64,000 bases of DNA. Origin: Onstottus_B arcticum (lineage in GTDB: Bacteria > Acidobacteriota > Blastocatellia > UBA7656). Each line of letters opens with the position of its first letter. Position 1 is the first letter of the stretch. This document shows, piece by piece, positions 8,410 to 17,133 of the stretch. A program made the translations under genes and the position numbers. The DNA lies in the NCBI GenBank assembly GCA_038040485.1, contig JBBPIE010000007.1, positions 124,001 to 188,000 of the forward strand, in the 5' to 3' direction. The notes under the pieces are model-generated. The model was given only the letters and a program-made list of their open reading frames with translations. It was not told the origin of the DNA and ran no database searches.

Positions 8410-10224
8410 ATGATCCGTAGCGGGACCAATGCCCTGTTTCATTGTGACGCAATTTGTCTCCTCGAGCGCCTACCGGACAACGCTGTCGCACTTGCCTACC
8501 TCGATCCACCATGGAACACCCACTCCAAGCGTCGTCGGCCCAAAGAAGATTTGGCCGATGACTCCGAAGAACAATATGTGTTGTCTTTGTCCAGAGCGGT
8601 GCAACAAATTCGCCGAGTTCTGAACGAAGCGGGAAGTCTATTCGTCCATTGGTCGCCCACATCGCCACTCGATGTCCGACTGGTCATGAATCAAGCGTTC
8701 GGGGAGCAACCCCGCTACGAGATCACATGGCATAGGAAAAGCCCTTCGCAACTTCCGCGTGGAGTACCCAATACTGACAACGAGTTCATACTCGTTTACA
8801 GTAAATCGGAAACGCCTGTCTACAATGCTCTGTTCCGCGCGCTGTCGCCCGATGAGAAGTCGGCCTATGGGGCGAACGACTCTCGCGGCGAATATCGGCT
8901 AGTTGAATTGACGGTGCCATTTGACCGCCCAACTGCACAGTACACTTGGCGCGGATTCAGGCCGCCAGCAAAGAGATCGTGGCGATTTTCATCCGAGAAA
9001 ATGGGATCGCTGCTTCAAGAGGAAATGATTCACTTTCCGGCATCAGGCGGAATGCCCCGAATGAAGCAATACCTGTGTGAGCGCGCGGGGGTCGAGATTG
9101 GCACAACGTGGACAGATATCCCAGCATTCATCCAAGCGCGCGATCGTGCGGGTTATGCAAGTCAGAAACCGATTGCATTGATGGAACGAGTCATAGAACT
9201 GGCATCACAACGGGGCGACCAGATTCTTGATCCTTTTTTCGGATCAGGGACGACGCTGGTTGCGGCCCACAATCTCGGCCGTCATTGGTGGGGCGGGGAT
9301 AGCGCTGAGGAGGCTCATGCCGTTACGGTGAAGCGACTCAACGCGCCCTGCCACTTGGACGCTGGTAAAGACTACCTCGTTCTGTCTCACAAGGACATTG
9401 TTGATTGCCCCATTGTATTCGCGACTTACAGGGATGTGCTGGCGAGCGTTCACGACATTGCTCAATTGCAGCGGGAGGTGAAGACTCTCACGCAGCATAT
9501 TCTCCAATTGAAAAGAGTCATGAACGTCCCCGATGATGCCTCAGACGCCCGGGTTGAGGAAGCAATCAAGCAGATGCAGCACTCGATAGCCACCTCGATC
9601 GCCCACCAATCGGTAAGCAGTTACATCGCTGTCGTCTGTTCATGGTTGACCGGATGGGATCGCCTAGAAAAAGCCAGTCAATCATTTCTACCACAGGCGG
9701 AAATGCTTTTCGAAGGCATTAGCCAGAGCGATGCCGATGATTACTCACCGTTCATAATCCAATACTGCCGCGCACTTGAGAACGAGATACTGAAGAAGTT
9801 GTTTTCCGCCTACACGAATGACGTACACACTAGAATAAAGGACATTGCGACTTTTCTGTCCGAAGAACTTGAAGATGAGAAGACTCGCAAGTTTGCTAAA
9901 GCACTTGTGAAACACGACCTCTCATACACACTCGGTGACATGTCATTCATACTAAACCTGCTCAAAGAGGGCGGGAACACGCTTCACCGTAGCGTTCTCC
10001 TGAAGGATTTCCGCGCATTCGTCGTTCGGTATTTTGGGGAACGCATCTTGGAGAAGACATATCTTCAACAAATCAATAACATTAATTCCGATTTCCGCCG
10101 CAAAGCGGCACATCCATACATTTTGAATGCTGAGGTAGCACAACGGTGTCGTGTAGAAGTGCGGGCATGTCTCAACGAGTTGATTTTGAATTACCGGCGC
10201 GGAGACAACACGGGCAATACGTAG
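8410..10224 (+). CDS. DNA methyltransferase (N4/N6, beta order) with helical C-terminal half
   Basis: 604 residues from ATG 8410, which has AGGAG 8 nt upstream (a longer reading from TTG 8383 exists). Residues 1-310 are an amino-methyltransferase of the N6_N4 family: catalytic motif IV DPPW at 32-35 precedes the SAM motif DPFFGSGTT at about 274-282, which is the beta-class order. The C-terminal ~290 residues are alpha-helical, with a coiled-coil-like stretch (about 340-380) and a terminal RRKAAH at about 563-568 that fits the RxxxxH pattern of HEPN domains. No restriction endonuclease is adjacent. A 16-codon open frame with its own AGAGGA site (8370-8420) overlaps the start and may be a leader. 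The target sequence is unknown. It lies in an accessory region beside a broken toxin. Confidence 0.85.
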   Translation: MIRSGTNALFHCDAICLLERLPDNAVALAYLDPPWNTHSKRRRPKEDLADDSEEQYVLSLSRAVQQIRRVLNEAGSLFVHWSPTSPLDVRLVMNQAFGEQPRYEITWHRKSPSQLPRGVPNTDNEFILVYSKSETPVYNALFRALSPDEKSAYGANDSRGEYRLVELTVPFDRPTAQYTWRGFRPPAKRSWRFSSEKMGSLLQEEMIHFPASGGMPRMKQYLCERAGVEIGTTWTDIPAFIQARDRAGYASQKPIALMERVIELASQRGDQILDPFFGSGTTLVAAHNLGRHWWGGDSAEEAHAVTVKRLNAPCHLDAGKDYLVLSHKDIVDCPIVFATYRDVLASVHDIAQLQREVKTLTQHILQLKRVMNVPDDASDARVEEAIKQMQHSIATSIAHQSVSSYIAVVCSWLTGWDRLEKASQSFLPQAEMLFEGISQSDADDYSPFIIQYCRALENEILKKLFSAYTNDVHTRIKDIATFLSEELEDEKTRKFAKALVKHDLSYTLGDMSFILNLLKEGGNTLHRSVLLKDFRAFVVRYFGERILEKTYLQQINNINSDFRRKAAHPYILNAEVAQRCRVEVRACLNELILNYRRGDNTGNT

Positions 10225-10227
10225 AAT

Positions 10228-10256
10228 CCCCGATATCATCCAAATTCAAATCGGGG
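10228..10256 (+). terminator. Hairpin after methyltransferase gene
   Basis: A perfect 7-bp stem (ccccgat / atcgggg) with a 15-nt loop begins 3 bp after the methyltransferase stop. There is no T-tract, so termination is uncertain. A second possible stem (gcccgca ... tgcgggc) follows. The stretch to 10435 contains no convincing gene. Confidence 0.4.
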
Positions 10257-10435
10257 CTCCAATGAATACAAGCCCGCATAGCAAGCGAATCGAACCGATT
10301 GCGGGCGCGGCTGCAAGGCAGCGGTATTTATGTTGAGGAGAAGGGAGTCGTTCTTGTTACCAGCAAGATGGCCGGGGAGGAGTTACATTCTATGACAATA
10401 TGGTATTGTTGGTTATCACTTCCAAAGGAGGCACC

Positions 10436-11014
10436 ATGTGGATTGATGAACTGAAAACAAGACTCGGAATTGAAACAGATGAGGACGTTGAAGGGAAGCT
10501 GTCAGAGCTATTAGATAAATCACTGACCACAATCAGCGGGAACGAACTTGTTCGATTTTTGGAGCATTTGAATGAAGGGTGCTTGGGCTTTGGAAATAAG
10601 CGTGGCGTTGCTGGATGTTTATGCGACGGCGAGAATATGCCACTCCATTGGTCAGTCTGGCTTGAGAAACGCGATGCTGATGCGCTTGTTCGCACTGTTT
10701 GGGTTAGCCGGAAAATTATCTCTGGCAACCAACGAGACCCAAATATATGGAGCTTGCATTTGACCGACGAAGGAAGACGATTCTTAGAGTTTTATGGCAA
10801 AACTCAGCGCACTCAGGATGAACGCTTCTACACAGCAACATATAGCGACGAGGGGCAGGCCAAGATATTCCCATTCATATCGACTGAATCAATCACAGCC
10901 AAAGAAATCCTTCAACAGTACGGAAAAGCTGTAGATCCAAATGCTGAATCCCTCAAACTGCTTGGCCCATATGAGTTTTCTTTCATAAAGGTTGAGGCAT
11001 TTCCTTCCCTGTAG
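10436..11014 (+). CDS. Hypothetical protein of accessory region
   Basis: 192 residues with no family I recognise. ATG 10436 has a strong AAAGGAGG six nt upstream, which favours it over ATG 10400. The N-terminus is acidic and helical (ELKTRLGIETDEDVEGKL). The middle has two nearby Cys (GCLCDGE) and an aromatic-rich stretch (LHWSVWLEK). The protein has no signal peptide or TM segment and looks cytosolic. Base composition is clearly more AT-rich than the surrounding genes, which suggests foreign origin. It lies 211 bp after the methyltransferase in the same direction, and a hairpin follows its stop. A partner role to the methyltransferase is possible but unproven. Confidence 0.6.
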   Translation: MWIDELKTRLGIETDEDVEGKLSELLDKSLTTISGNELVRFLEHLNEGCLGFGNKRGVAGCLCDGENMPLHWSVWLEKRDADALVRTVWVSRKIISGNQRDPNIWSLHLTDEGRRFLEFYGKTQRTQDERFYTATYSDEGQAKIFPFISTESITAKEILQQYGKAVDPNAESLKLLGPYEFSFIKVEAFPSL

Positions 11015-11036
11015 GTGAAGCCTATTGATATCCGGG

Positions 11037-11058
11037 AAGGCCTAACACCTTAGGCCTT
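11037..11058 (+). terminator. Intrinsic-terminator-like hairpin
   Basis: A perfect 9-bp stem (aaggcctaa / ttaggcctt) with a 4-nt loop, 22 bp after the stop of the upstream hypothetical gene. Only a short T-run follows. Confidence 0.5.
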
Positions 11059-11216
11059 TCGCGTGCGTAGCGTCCGGATTAGTCGCTTCCGTGGTCGCCC
11101 CTTCTCACATACTGAGTATCAGAGTATTGGACCAGCCACTTGTTTGATCTGGAAGAGATGGGTCAGGCGTGCCTTTTGCAATTCGTTACACTCGGCCAGT
11201 CAAAAGAGTGAGCACC

Positions 11217-11873
11217 ATGTCGGATCTTCAAACTGTCGTCAACCAAATCTTGGAATCTCGCAGATCAGTTTCCGCGCAGCGGAGTGTCCTGGCAGCGATT
11301 ACCGGGATCGACGCCTGTGGCAAAGGCTATGTCACCACGCGAATCGTCAATAAGCTCCGGGCGAAAGGCGTACGGGCTGCTGCCATCACAATCGATGGTT
11401 GGCTGAACCTTCCCAGTAAGCGCTTTGACGCGTCTAATCCAGCCGAGCACTTTTACCTGCATGCGATCCGCTTCGAGGAGATGTTTGCCCAACTAGTCCT
11501 TCCGCTGCGTGACCGGCGTTCCCTCCGCCTCGAAGCAGATTACGCTGAAGAAACGACAACGGAGTACCGGCGGCACATCTACGAGTTCGAAGACATCGAT
11601 GTCATTGCGCTGGAGGGAATCTATCTATTGAAGCGTGCCTTTCAACCCCATTACGACCTGTCATACTGGATCGAATGCAGCTTCGACACGGCGTTGGAGC
11701 GCGCCATAGCTCGAGCGCAGGAAGGACTACCACCGGAGGAGACCGTTCGCGCATACCGGACAATCTACTTTCCCGCACAGGAGATTCATTTCCAACGAGA
11801 CAACCCGAAAGCTGCAGCCACGTTGCTCGTAAACAATGATGCGCGGCTGGGTCCAGTCAGTTGGGCTGAATGA
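11217..11873 (+). CDS. Uridine kinase-like P-loop protein
   Basis: 218 residues resembling uridine/phosphoribulokinase-type P-loop kinases. The Walker A-like loop is GIDACGKG at residues 30-37, with Gly where Ser or Thr is normal. Later come an ITIDGWL strand (Asp after strand 2), DVIALEGIYLL (Walker B-like with the base Glu) and an Arg-rich lid (ERAIARAQ). The family phosphorylates nucleosides or similar small molecules; the true substrate is unknown. ATG 11217 gives the expected N-terminus; an in-frame GTG lies at 11169. It is transcribed alone, about 100 bp before the flavoprotein gene. Confidence 0.75.
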   Translation: MSDLQTVVNQILESRRSVSAQRSVLAAITGIDACGKGYVTTRIVNKLRAKGVRAAAITIDGWLNLPSKRFDASNPAEHFYLHAIRFEEMFAQLVLPLRDRRSLRLEADYAEETTTEYRRHIYEFEDIDVIALEGIYLLKRAFQPHYDLSYWIECSFDTALERAIARAQEGLPPEETVRAYRTIYFPAQEIHFQRDNPKAAATLLVNNDARLGPVSWAE

Positions 11874-11977
11874 GGGAGGCTGGCTAAAGCGTTCTTCACG
11901 CGAATTCGATTGGTGCTGCGCTTGGAAGAACGCGCAGACCGCCAAGCGCTAGCTGATTCAAGATGAGTTGAAATCCT

Positions 11978-13219
11978 ATGGCCGACTTCGGCTCCGCTCT
12001 CGATTCTCCCACTGAGGCCTCGCTGGCGGAGTGGGATGTGATCGTAATTGGCGCGGGAGCCGCCGGTCTCTTTTGCGCTATCGAAGCAGGCAAGCGCGGC
12101 CGCAAAGTCCTGGTCCTGGAACACGCGGAGCGAGTCGGCAAGAAGATCCTCATCTCAGGCGGCGGGCGATGCAACTTCACTAACGTCTACACGAGCTCCG
12201 AAAACTTCATCTCGGCAAACCCTCATTTCTGCAAGTCGGCTCTCGCTCGTTACACGCCCGCGGACTTTATCGCACTCGTAGAGAAACACGGCATCGCGTA
12301 TCACGAGAAGAAGCTGGGACAACTGTTCTGCGACGGGAGCTCTCAACAGATCATTGACCTGTTGCTCCGGGAGTGTCTGGATGCCGGCGTGTCGATCCGT
12401 TGCGGGTGCCAGGTGTCCAAAGTGCGGAAGAATGACTCGTTCCGCATCGAAACAAATCAGGGCAGCTTCGTCTCAACGTCGCTTGTCATCGCAACCGGAG
12501 GATTGTCCATCGCGCCTCTTGGAGCGACCGACTTCGGTTATCGCCTTGCCGAACAGTTCGGGTTGCGCATTGAAGAACCAAGACCCGGCCTCGTGCCATT
12601 AACCCTGACGCCGGAAATGCAAACAAAGCTGGCACAGTTGAGCGGCGTCTCGTTGGATGTGACGGTGAGCTGTAGTGAACGAGACCTTCGGGAGTTGCGG
12701 GAGTTTCGTGAAAACATTCTGATAACTCATCGGGGCTTGAGCGGGCCGGCTATTCTGCAAATCTCATCCTACTGGCAACCGGGCGAGCCGATCTCAATCA
12801 ACCTGCTGCCCGATGAAGATGCGTTGGAAATACTAACTGGCCGGAATTCCGCGCAAAGCTCCGAAGTTGAACTCGCAACTATCCTGTCGCGTTATTTTCC
12901 GAAGCGCTTTGCTCAGGCCTGGTGCGAACTCTACGCAGCGTCCAAGCCGCTCAAGCAGTACGACAGCCGCGAGCTTCAAGACATTGCCTACAAGCTTCAC
13001 ACCTTGGCGATCACACCGTCGGGAACAGAGGGTTTCAAAAAAGCCGAAGTGACAGCCGGCGGCGTAGCCACCACAGAACTTTCGTCGCGGACGATGGAAG
13101 CCAAACGCGTCCCGGGACTGTACTTCATCGGCGAGGTGGTGGATGTAACGGGGCAGTTGGGAGGCTACAACTTTCAATGGGCGTGGGCCAGCGGTTACGC
13201 CGCCGGTGAGTTCGTGTAG
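11978..13219 (+). CDS. HI0933/YhiN-family FAD-dependent oxidoreductase
   Basis: 413 residues. The dinucleotide-binding motif GAGAAG lies near residue 25, followed by the family hallmark ISGGGRCNFTN near residue 60. It ends with a typical FAD-contacting C-terminus, GQLGGYNFQWAWASGYAAGE. This family is annotated as aminoacetone oxidase-like or NAD(P)/FAD-dependent oxidoreductase; its physiological reaction is not established. Length and motifs are complete. It appears monocistronic, with a large palindromic repeat downstream. Confidence 0.9.
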   Translation: MADFGSALDSPTEASLAEWDVIVIGAGAAGLFCAIEAGKRGRKVLVLEHAERVGKKILISGGGRCNFTNVYTSSENFISANPHFCKSALARYTPADFIALVEKHGIAYHEKKLGQLFCDGSSQQIIDLLLRECLDAGVSIRCGCQVSKVRKNDSFRIETNQGSFVSTSLVIATGGLSIAPLGATDFGYRLAEQFGLRIEEPRPGLVPLTLTPEMQTKLAQLSGVSLDVTVSCSERDLRELREFRENILITHRGLSGPAILQISSYWQPGEPISINLLPDEDALEILTGRNSAQSSEVELATILSRYFPKRFAQAWCELYAASKPLKQYDSRELQDIAYKLHTLAITPSGTEGFKKAEVTAGGVATTELSSRTMEAKRVPGLYFIGEVVDVTGQLGGYNFQWAWASGYAAGEFV

Positions 13220-13281
13220 ATCTTCCAGCCAGGTGAATGCGGACGGCGGGCCAAAGGTGGAGTTTCTGGATGCGAGCGGAA

Positions 13282-13443
13282 TAGACCACGGATGACACTG
13301 ATCCCACGGATTTGCACGGATATGCACCTTCACTAGCGAATGTCTGTTACACACCAGTAGTGACTTCTACCGGGCATTTCGCTAGCGATCAAATCGGCAA
13401 GAAATCCGTGCAAATCCGTCAAATCCGTGTCATCCGTGGTCTA
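13282..13443. repeat. 162-bp palindromic intergenic element
   Basis: Arms at 13282-13321 and 13403-13443 are nearly perfect inverted repeats built on accacggatgacac and tttgcacggat. A nested shorter pair (ctagcgaa / ttcgctag) lies inside. It fills most of the 353-bp gap between the flavoprotein and DUF1697 genes, and no gene is visible there. Confidence 0.8.
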
Positions 13444-13572
13444 TGTCTTCGTCGCAGGGTTCACGGCGGCAAGGCGAAATTGATTGGGCATACTAATGCC
13501 GGTATTATGCGTGAGCCCTTCGCGCGCATTGTTTCAAGTTAGCAGGCTGAATCGAAGAGAGAGTTGGGAGTG

Positions 13573-14121
13573 ATGATGCGATACGTTGCGTTCCTGCGGG
13601 CCATCAACGTCGGCGGTCACGTGGTTAAGATGGATCTGTTGCGACAGCTCTTCGAGTCGCTTGGCTTTTCTGGCGTCGAAACTTTCATCGCAAGCGGCAA
13701 TGTTGTTTTTGACACTGCGTCCAAGAACGCCAAGGCTTTAGAAAAGAAAATCGAGACCAGACTGCGCGAAGCACTTGGCTATGAAGTTGTCACATTCCTC
13801 CGCACCGATGCTGAGTTAGCCGAGATAGCAAGCTATCAACCCTTCAGACAACCCGACCTCGAAGCGGCCGTCTCGCTCAACGTTGTGTTCCTGGGCGACA
13901 AGCTCGACGAGACGTCCAGGCAAAAGCTTATGGCTCTCAAGACGGACCTGGATGACTTCGACGTGAATGGACGGGAAATCTATTGGCTGAGCCGCACGAA
14001 GCAAAGCGAATCCCCCATCTCGAATGCAGTGCTTACGAAGGCCCTTGGTATGCAGTCAACAATTCGTGGAGTGAACACGATCAAGAGGATGGCCGCGAAG
14101 CACTCTAACGCCGGAAAGTGA
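13573..14121 (+). CDS. DUF1697 family protein
   Basis: About 182 residues. The DUF1697 signature is complete: YVAFLRAINVGGH at the start, then LRQLFESLGF, VETFIASGNVVF and a C-terminal GVNTIKRM. Members are small cytosolic proteins of unknown function. The tandem ATGs at 13573 and 13576 are both plausible starts behind a GAGAG purine tract. Confidence 0.9.
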   Translation: MMRYVAFLRAINVGGHVVKMDLLRQLFESLGFSGVETFIASGNVVFDTASKNAKALEKKIETRLREALGYEVVTFLRTDAELAEIASYQPFRQPDLEAAVSLNVVFLGDKLDETSRQKLMALKTDLDDFDVNGREIYWLSRTKQSESPISNAVLTKALGMQSTIRGVNTIKRMAAKHSNAGK

Positions 14122-14286
14122 TTCATCAGCCGCAGCGGCGTGTTCGGCCTTTTTCTTCGGTGAGCGATCTTCCTCGCCGATTTCACCGCGACGTCGCTGT
14201 GGCGCTGAGGTCAGGCAGACAATCAGACTCGCGGGCTCGCTTCTCATTGGAATAGTCCTACACCAGGACTGTAGTATCCGCTCTCA

Positions 14287-15534
14287 ATGCGATTGCAATT
14301 CACAGGGCTTTGGCGGCATCGCGACTTCACCAAACTCTGGGCTGGGCAGACGGTTTCGATTTTCGGGACGATGCTCACTCGGATCGCGCTCCCGCTCACC
14401 GCTCTGCTCACGCTTAACTCGAGCCCGCTCGAGCAGGGATTCCTGCAAGCCATCGAGGCCGGACCGGTTCTGATAACCGGGTTCTTCGCCGGCGTGTGGG
14501 TCGACAGACTGCGCCGGCGTCCCGTGATGATTACCGCCGATCTGGCGCGCGCCGCGCTGTTGCTCTCGATCCCGGCGGCGGCGTTCGCAGGCGCGCTTAC
14601 GATGGGCCAACTCTACGTCGTGGCGGCGGCAGCATCGGTCTTCACCTCGCTTTTCGATGCGGCCTATCCAGCTTATTTGCCGACGCTCGTCGGACGTGAA
14701 AACCTCGTCGAAGGCAACTCGAAGCTGGTCGCGAGTTCCTCAGTCGCGGAGATGGGAGGCTTCGCAGCGGCAGGCGCGCTCGTGCAGTTTCTGAGCGGGC
14801 CCATCGCGATGCTGGTGGACGCGTTGACGTTCGTAGCCTCGGCGCTCTCGCTCGCGTGGATACGCACGCCCGAGCCGGAGCCGCAACCGAAGGAGCTGCG
14901 CGAGAGCGCAATACGCGAGGCAGCCGAGGGTCTCAGCGTCGTCTGGCGCGACCCCACGTTGCGGGCGCTTGTCGGCTGCTGGACGACGATGCGACTTGCG
15001 GGTGGATCTTTTGGCGCGATGTACATGCTCTTCGCGGTGCGCGAGCTGGGTCTTTCGCCGCTAGCAGCCGGTGTGATCGCGGGCTGCGGGGGGTTGGGCT
15101 CGCTTGCCGGCTCGGTGCTTGCGCAGCCCGTGCTTCGGCGGCTCGGCGCAAAAGCAACGCTCATCGTGGGCTTCGGGGTGGGGGGCGCATTTCAGGGGCT
15201 TGTCCCGCTCGCGCACGGAACGGCGCTCAAAGCGGGGGTCTTTCTTCTCATTGCGCAGATCATCGGCGACGCACTGATAACGATCGCGTTCGTCAACGAC
15301 GTGAGCCTCCGCCAATCGCTGGTGCCGGATCGTCTGCTCGGCCGAGTGAGCGCGACCGCAAACGTCCTCGGCGTTGTGGCGATGCCGATAGGTGCACTCG
15401 CGGGCGGGATCATCGGGCAGCTTGCAAGCCCGCGGCTTGCTCTTGCGGCAGGCGCGATCGGTTTTTCGCTGGCGTCGTTGTGGCTAGTCGCGGCGCCAAT
15501 CCGTACTCGGGTTAATAGTTTGAGCGCGCCCTAA
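14287..15534 (+). CDS. MFS transporter (MFS_3 / EntS-like exporter)
   Basis: 415 residues with about 12 hydrophobic segments and no signal peptide. The N-terminus, RHRDFTKLWAGQTVSIFGT, is the typical start of EntS/MFS_3-type exporters. The loop GVWVDRLRRRPVM is the MFS motif A between helices 2 and 3. Such proteins export small molecules by proton antiport; the substrate is unknown. ATG 14287 is the only start that keeps the conserved N-terminus. The gene is high in GC and all six frames are open for long stretches; the other frames are not coding. Confidence 0.9.
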   Translation: MRLQFTGLWRHRDFTKLWAGQTVSIFGTMLTRIALPLTALLTLNSSPLEQGFLQAIEAGPVLITGFFAGVWVDRLRRRPVMITADLARAALLLSIPAAAFAGALTMGQLYVVAAAASVFTSLFDAAYPAYLPTLVGRENLVEGNSKLVASSSVAEMGGFAAAGALVQFLSGPIAMLVDALTFVASALSLAWIRTPEPEPQPKELRESAIREAAEGLSVVWRDPTLRALVGCWTTMRLAGGSFGAMYMLFAVRELGLSPLAAGVIAGCGGLGSLAGSVLAQPVLRRLGAKATLIVGFGVGGAFQGLVPLAHGTALKAGVFLLIAQIIGDALITIAFVNDVSLRQSLVPDRLLGRVSATANVLGVVAMPIGALAGGIIGQLASPRLALAAGAIGFSLASLWLVAAPIRTRVNSLSAP

Positions 15535-15554
15535 CTGCTGTTCAAATGGAGGGC

Positions 15555-15639
15555 GCCACCAAGATACAAAGACACGAACCTTTACCAAGTCAGTGAATGC
15601 ACAAGTGTGGGTTTGTGCTCCTTAGTGTCTTAGTGGCGA
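15555..15639. repeat. Palindromic repeat, family 'ccaccaag', copy 1
   Basis: Left arm gccaccaagatacaaagac (15555-15573 and on) and right arm ending tcttagtggcga form an imperfect hairpin around a conserved agtgaatgca centre. A second, clearly homologous copy is at 45083-45180. Confidence 0.75.
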
Positions 15640-15738
15640 TGAATTGGTTTCAGCGCAGCCTGCTAAGCGGAACCGTGGAGGGGCCTTGCTGAACTCGACG
15701 GTGAGTCTTATCGTATGCGCTCAGACAGGTAAACAACT

Positions 15739-16203
15739 ATGTATTGTTCATTCTGTGGAACAGCGCTGACACCGGGCCTGAGCTTTTGCAATCGTTGCGG
15801 CGCTGAGTTGAACGCGAAGGACCGCGACGCGACGAAACCAAAGCAGGCTTCGCAAGACTCTCTTGTCGGGGCTATTGTAGCGGTTACGATTGTTGGTCTC
15901 GGGGGTCTCATCGGCTTGATGGCGATGATGAAGCAGGCGCTCCACTTCAGCGACCCGTTGATCATCGCATTCTCGCTGTTGTTTTTTCTGACCTTTCTTG
16001 GAGTCGACTCTGTGTTCATCCGGCTTTTGTTGCGCTCAATGAGCGCGGAGAGATATCCGGAGCGCGTAACTCAACCGAGGGCGCCGTCTACGAACGAGCT
16101 GATTGATGCGAAGCCGCGCGCGTTATCTGAACCAGCGGCGAGCGTCACCGAGCACACCACCCGCATGATGGATCCAGTAGGCGAAGAGCGACAAAGGCGC
16201 TGA
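15739..16203 (+). CDS. Zinc-ribbon membrane protein
   Basis: 154 residues. The N-terminal zinc ribbon has two CxxC knuckles (CSFCG at 3-7, CNRCG at 17-21). Two TM helices follow at about 43-65 and 73-95, then a polar, Pro/Thr-rich tail. Such zinc_ribbon_2 proteins are common small membrane proteins of unknown role. It begins a run of small unrelated genes on the plus strand. Confidence 0.7.
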   Translation: MYCSFCGTALTPGLSFCNRCGAELNAKDRDATKPKQASQDSLVGAIVAVTIVGLGGLIGLMAMMKQALHFSDPLIIAFSLLFFLTFLGVDSVFIRLLLRSMSAERYPERVTQPRAPSTNELIDAKPRALSEPAASVTEHTTRMMDPVGEERQRR

Positions 16204-16259
16204 AAACATATCGTTCGCGCCGGTACCCTACGGTCGCGGAACAACCAGACGGAGGATTC

Positions 16260-16598
16260 ATGATTCAGTACCTTTACCTGGTTCTTTGCATCCTGGGCAC
16301 TGTGCTTCCCTGCTCGCAGTTGTTGCCCTTCATTCGCGAGCACGGCCTGAATGTTTCACTAATGATTGAGCAGCTCTTTGCCAATCGGATTTCGGGTTTC
16401 TTTGGCCTCGACGTTATCATCTCGTCGCTTGTGCTATGGGTTCTCGTGTTAACGGAAGGACGCAGGCAGCGGATGAGACATCTTTGGGTGTACATCGCCT
16501 GCAACCTCTTAGGCGGCCTTTCGCTCGGTCTGCCGTTGTTCTTGTACATGAGAGAGCGAAAGCTCGCCCTTCGGCGTCCGACTGAGCAGATCGCTTAG
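16260..16598 (+). CDS. DUF2834 family membrane protein
   Basis: 112 residues with three TM segments (about 3-18, 45-65, 75-95). The pattern matches DUF2834: N-terminal YLYLVLCILGTVLPCSQ, central FFGLDVIISSLVLW, and a C-terminal LPLFLYMRER. The function is unknown. GGAGG (16251-16255) lies 4 nt before ATG 16260. Confidence 0.8.
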   Translation: MIQYLYLVLCILGTVLPCSQLLPFIREHGLNVSLMIEQLFANRISGFFGLDVIISSLVLWVLVLTEGRRQRMRHLWVYIACNLLGGLSLGLPLFLYMRERKLALRRPTEQIA

Positions 16599-16663
16599 TC
16601 GGCACGTAAGAACAAAGCCGAAAAGCTTCGAAGAGTGCTTGGAAAAGGAGAATCCTACAGGTC

Positions 16664-17077
16664 ATGACCAGAATCGTAATTACCGCGCTCGTCGCTATTC
16701 ATCTCGCAGCCTCACTTTGGCACGGCAATGCTCACACTCAGCTTGGTATCGGACTGCCTCCAGAGAAGACTGCTTTCGTGTTTGGAGTCATTCTGATTGC
16801 ACCGATTGTGGCCGCAGTCCTCGTGTGGACGCGCTATGTCTCGATCGGACTGTGGGTGTTTTTTCTCTCGATGCTCGGAGCCCTGCTCTTTGGCGCGTAT
16901 CATCACTACGTGATGGTCTCACCTGACAACATCGGTCATTTGCCGGCCGGCAGCCCGGAGTCTCACTCCCAATTCATCAGCAGCGCTGCATTGATCGCTT
17001 TGCTCGAACTCGCGGCGGCGCTCTATGGAGCGTTCTGTCTGGGCTCACAACACGGTCGCTCCCAAGAGCGCTCCTAG
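16664..17077 (+). CDS. Small four-TM hypothetical membrane protein
   Basis: 137 residues with hydrophobic segments at about 3-18, 36-54, 60-80 and 105-125. Several His residues sit in loops (WHGNAHTQ, YHHYVMV). I do not recognise the family. It lies 65 bp after the DUF2834 gene in the same direction and may be co-transcribed with it. Confidence 0.65.
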   Translation: MTRIVITALVAIHLAASLWHGNAHTQLGIGLPPEKTAFVFGVILIAPIVAAVLVWTRYVSIGLWVFFLSMLGALLFGAYHHYVMVSPDNIGHLPAGSPESHSQFISSAALIALLELAAALYGAFCLGSQHGRSQERS

Positions 17078-17133
17078 TTAGTCGCCCGGGGTCCTTCGCC
17101 GCCGGGGCCATATCGCCCGAGGAGGTGTCGAAC

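Noticed and set aside
13312..13542. 76-codon open frame downstream of the flavoprotein gene
   Set aside because: It lies within the palindromic repeat and has no ribosome-binding site.
14856..15515. 219-codon open frame inside the MFS gene
   Set aside because: It is a GC-driven shadow in another frame of a clear transporter gene, with Arg/Ala-rich low-complexity product.
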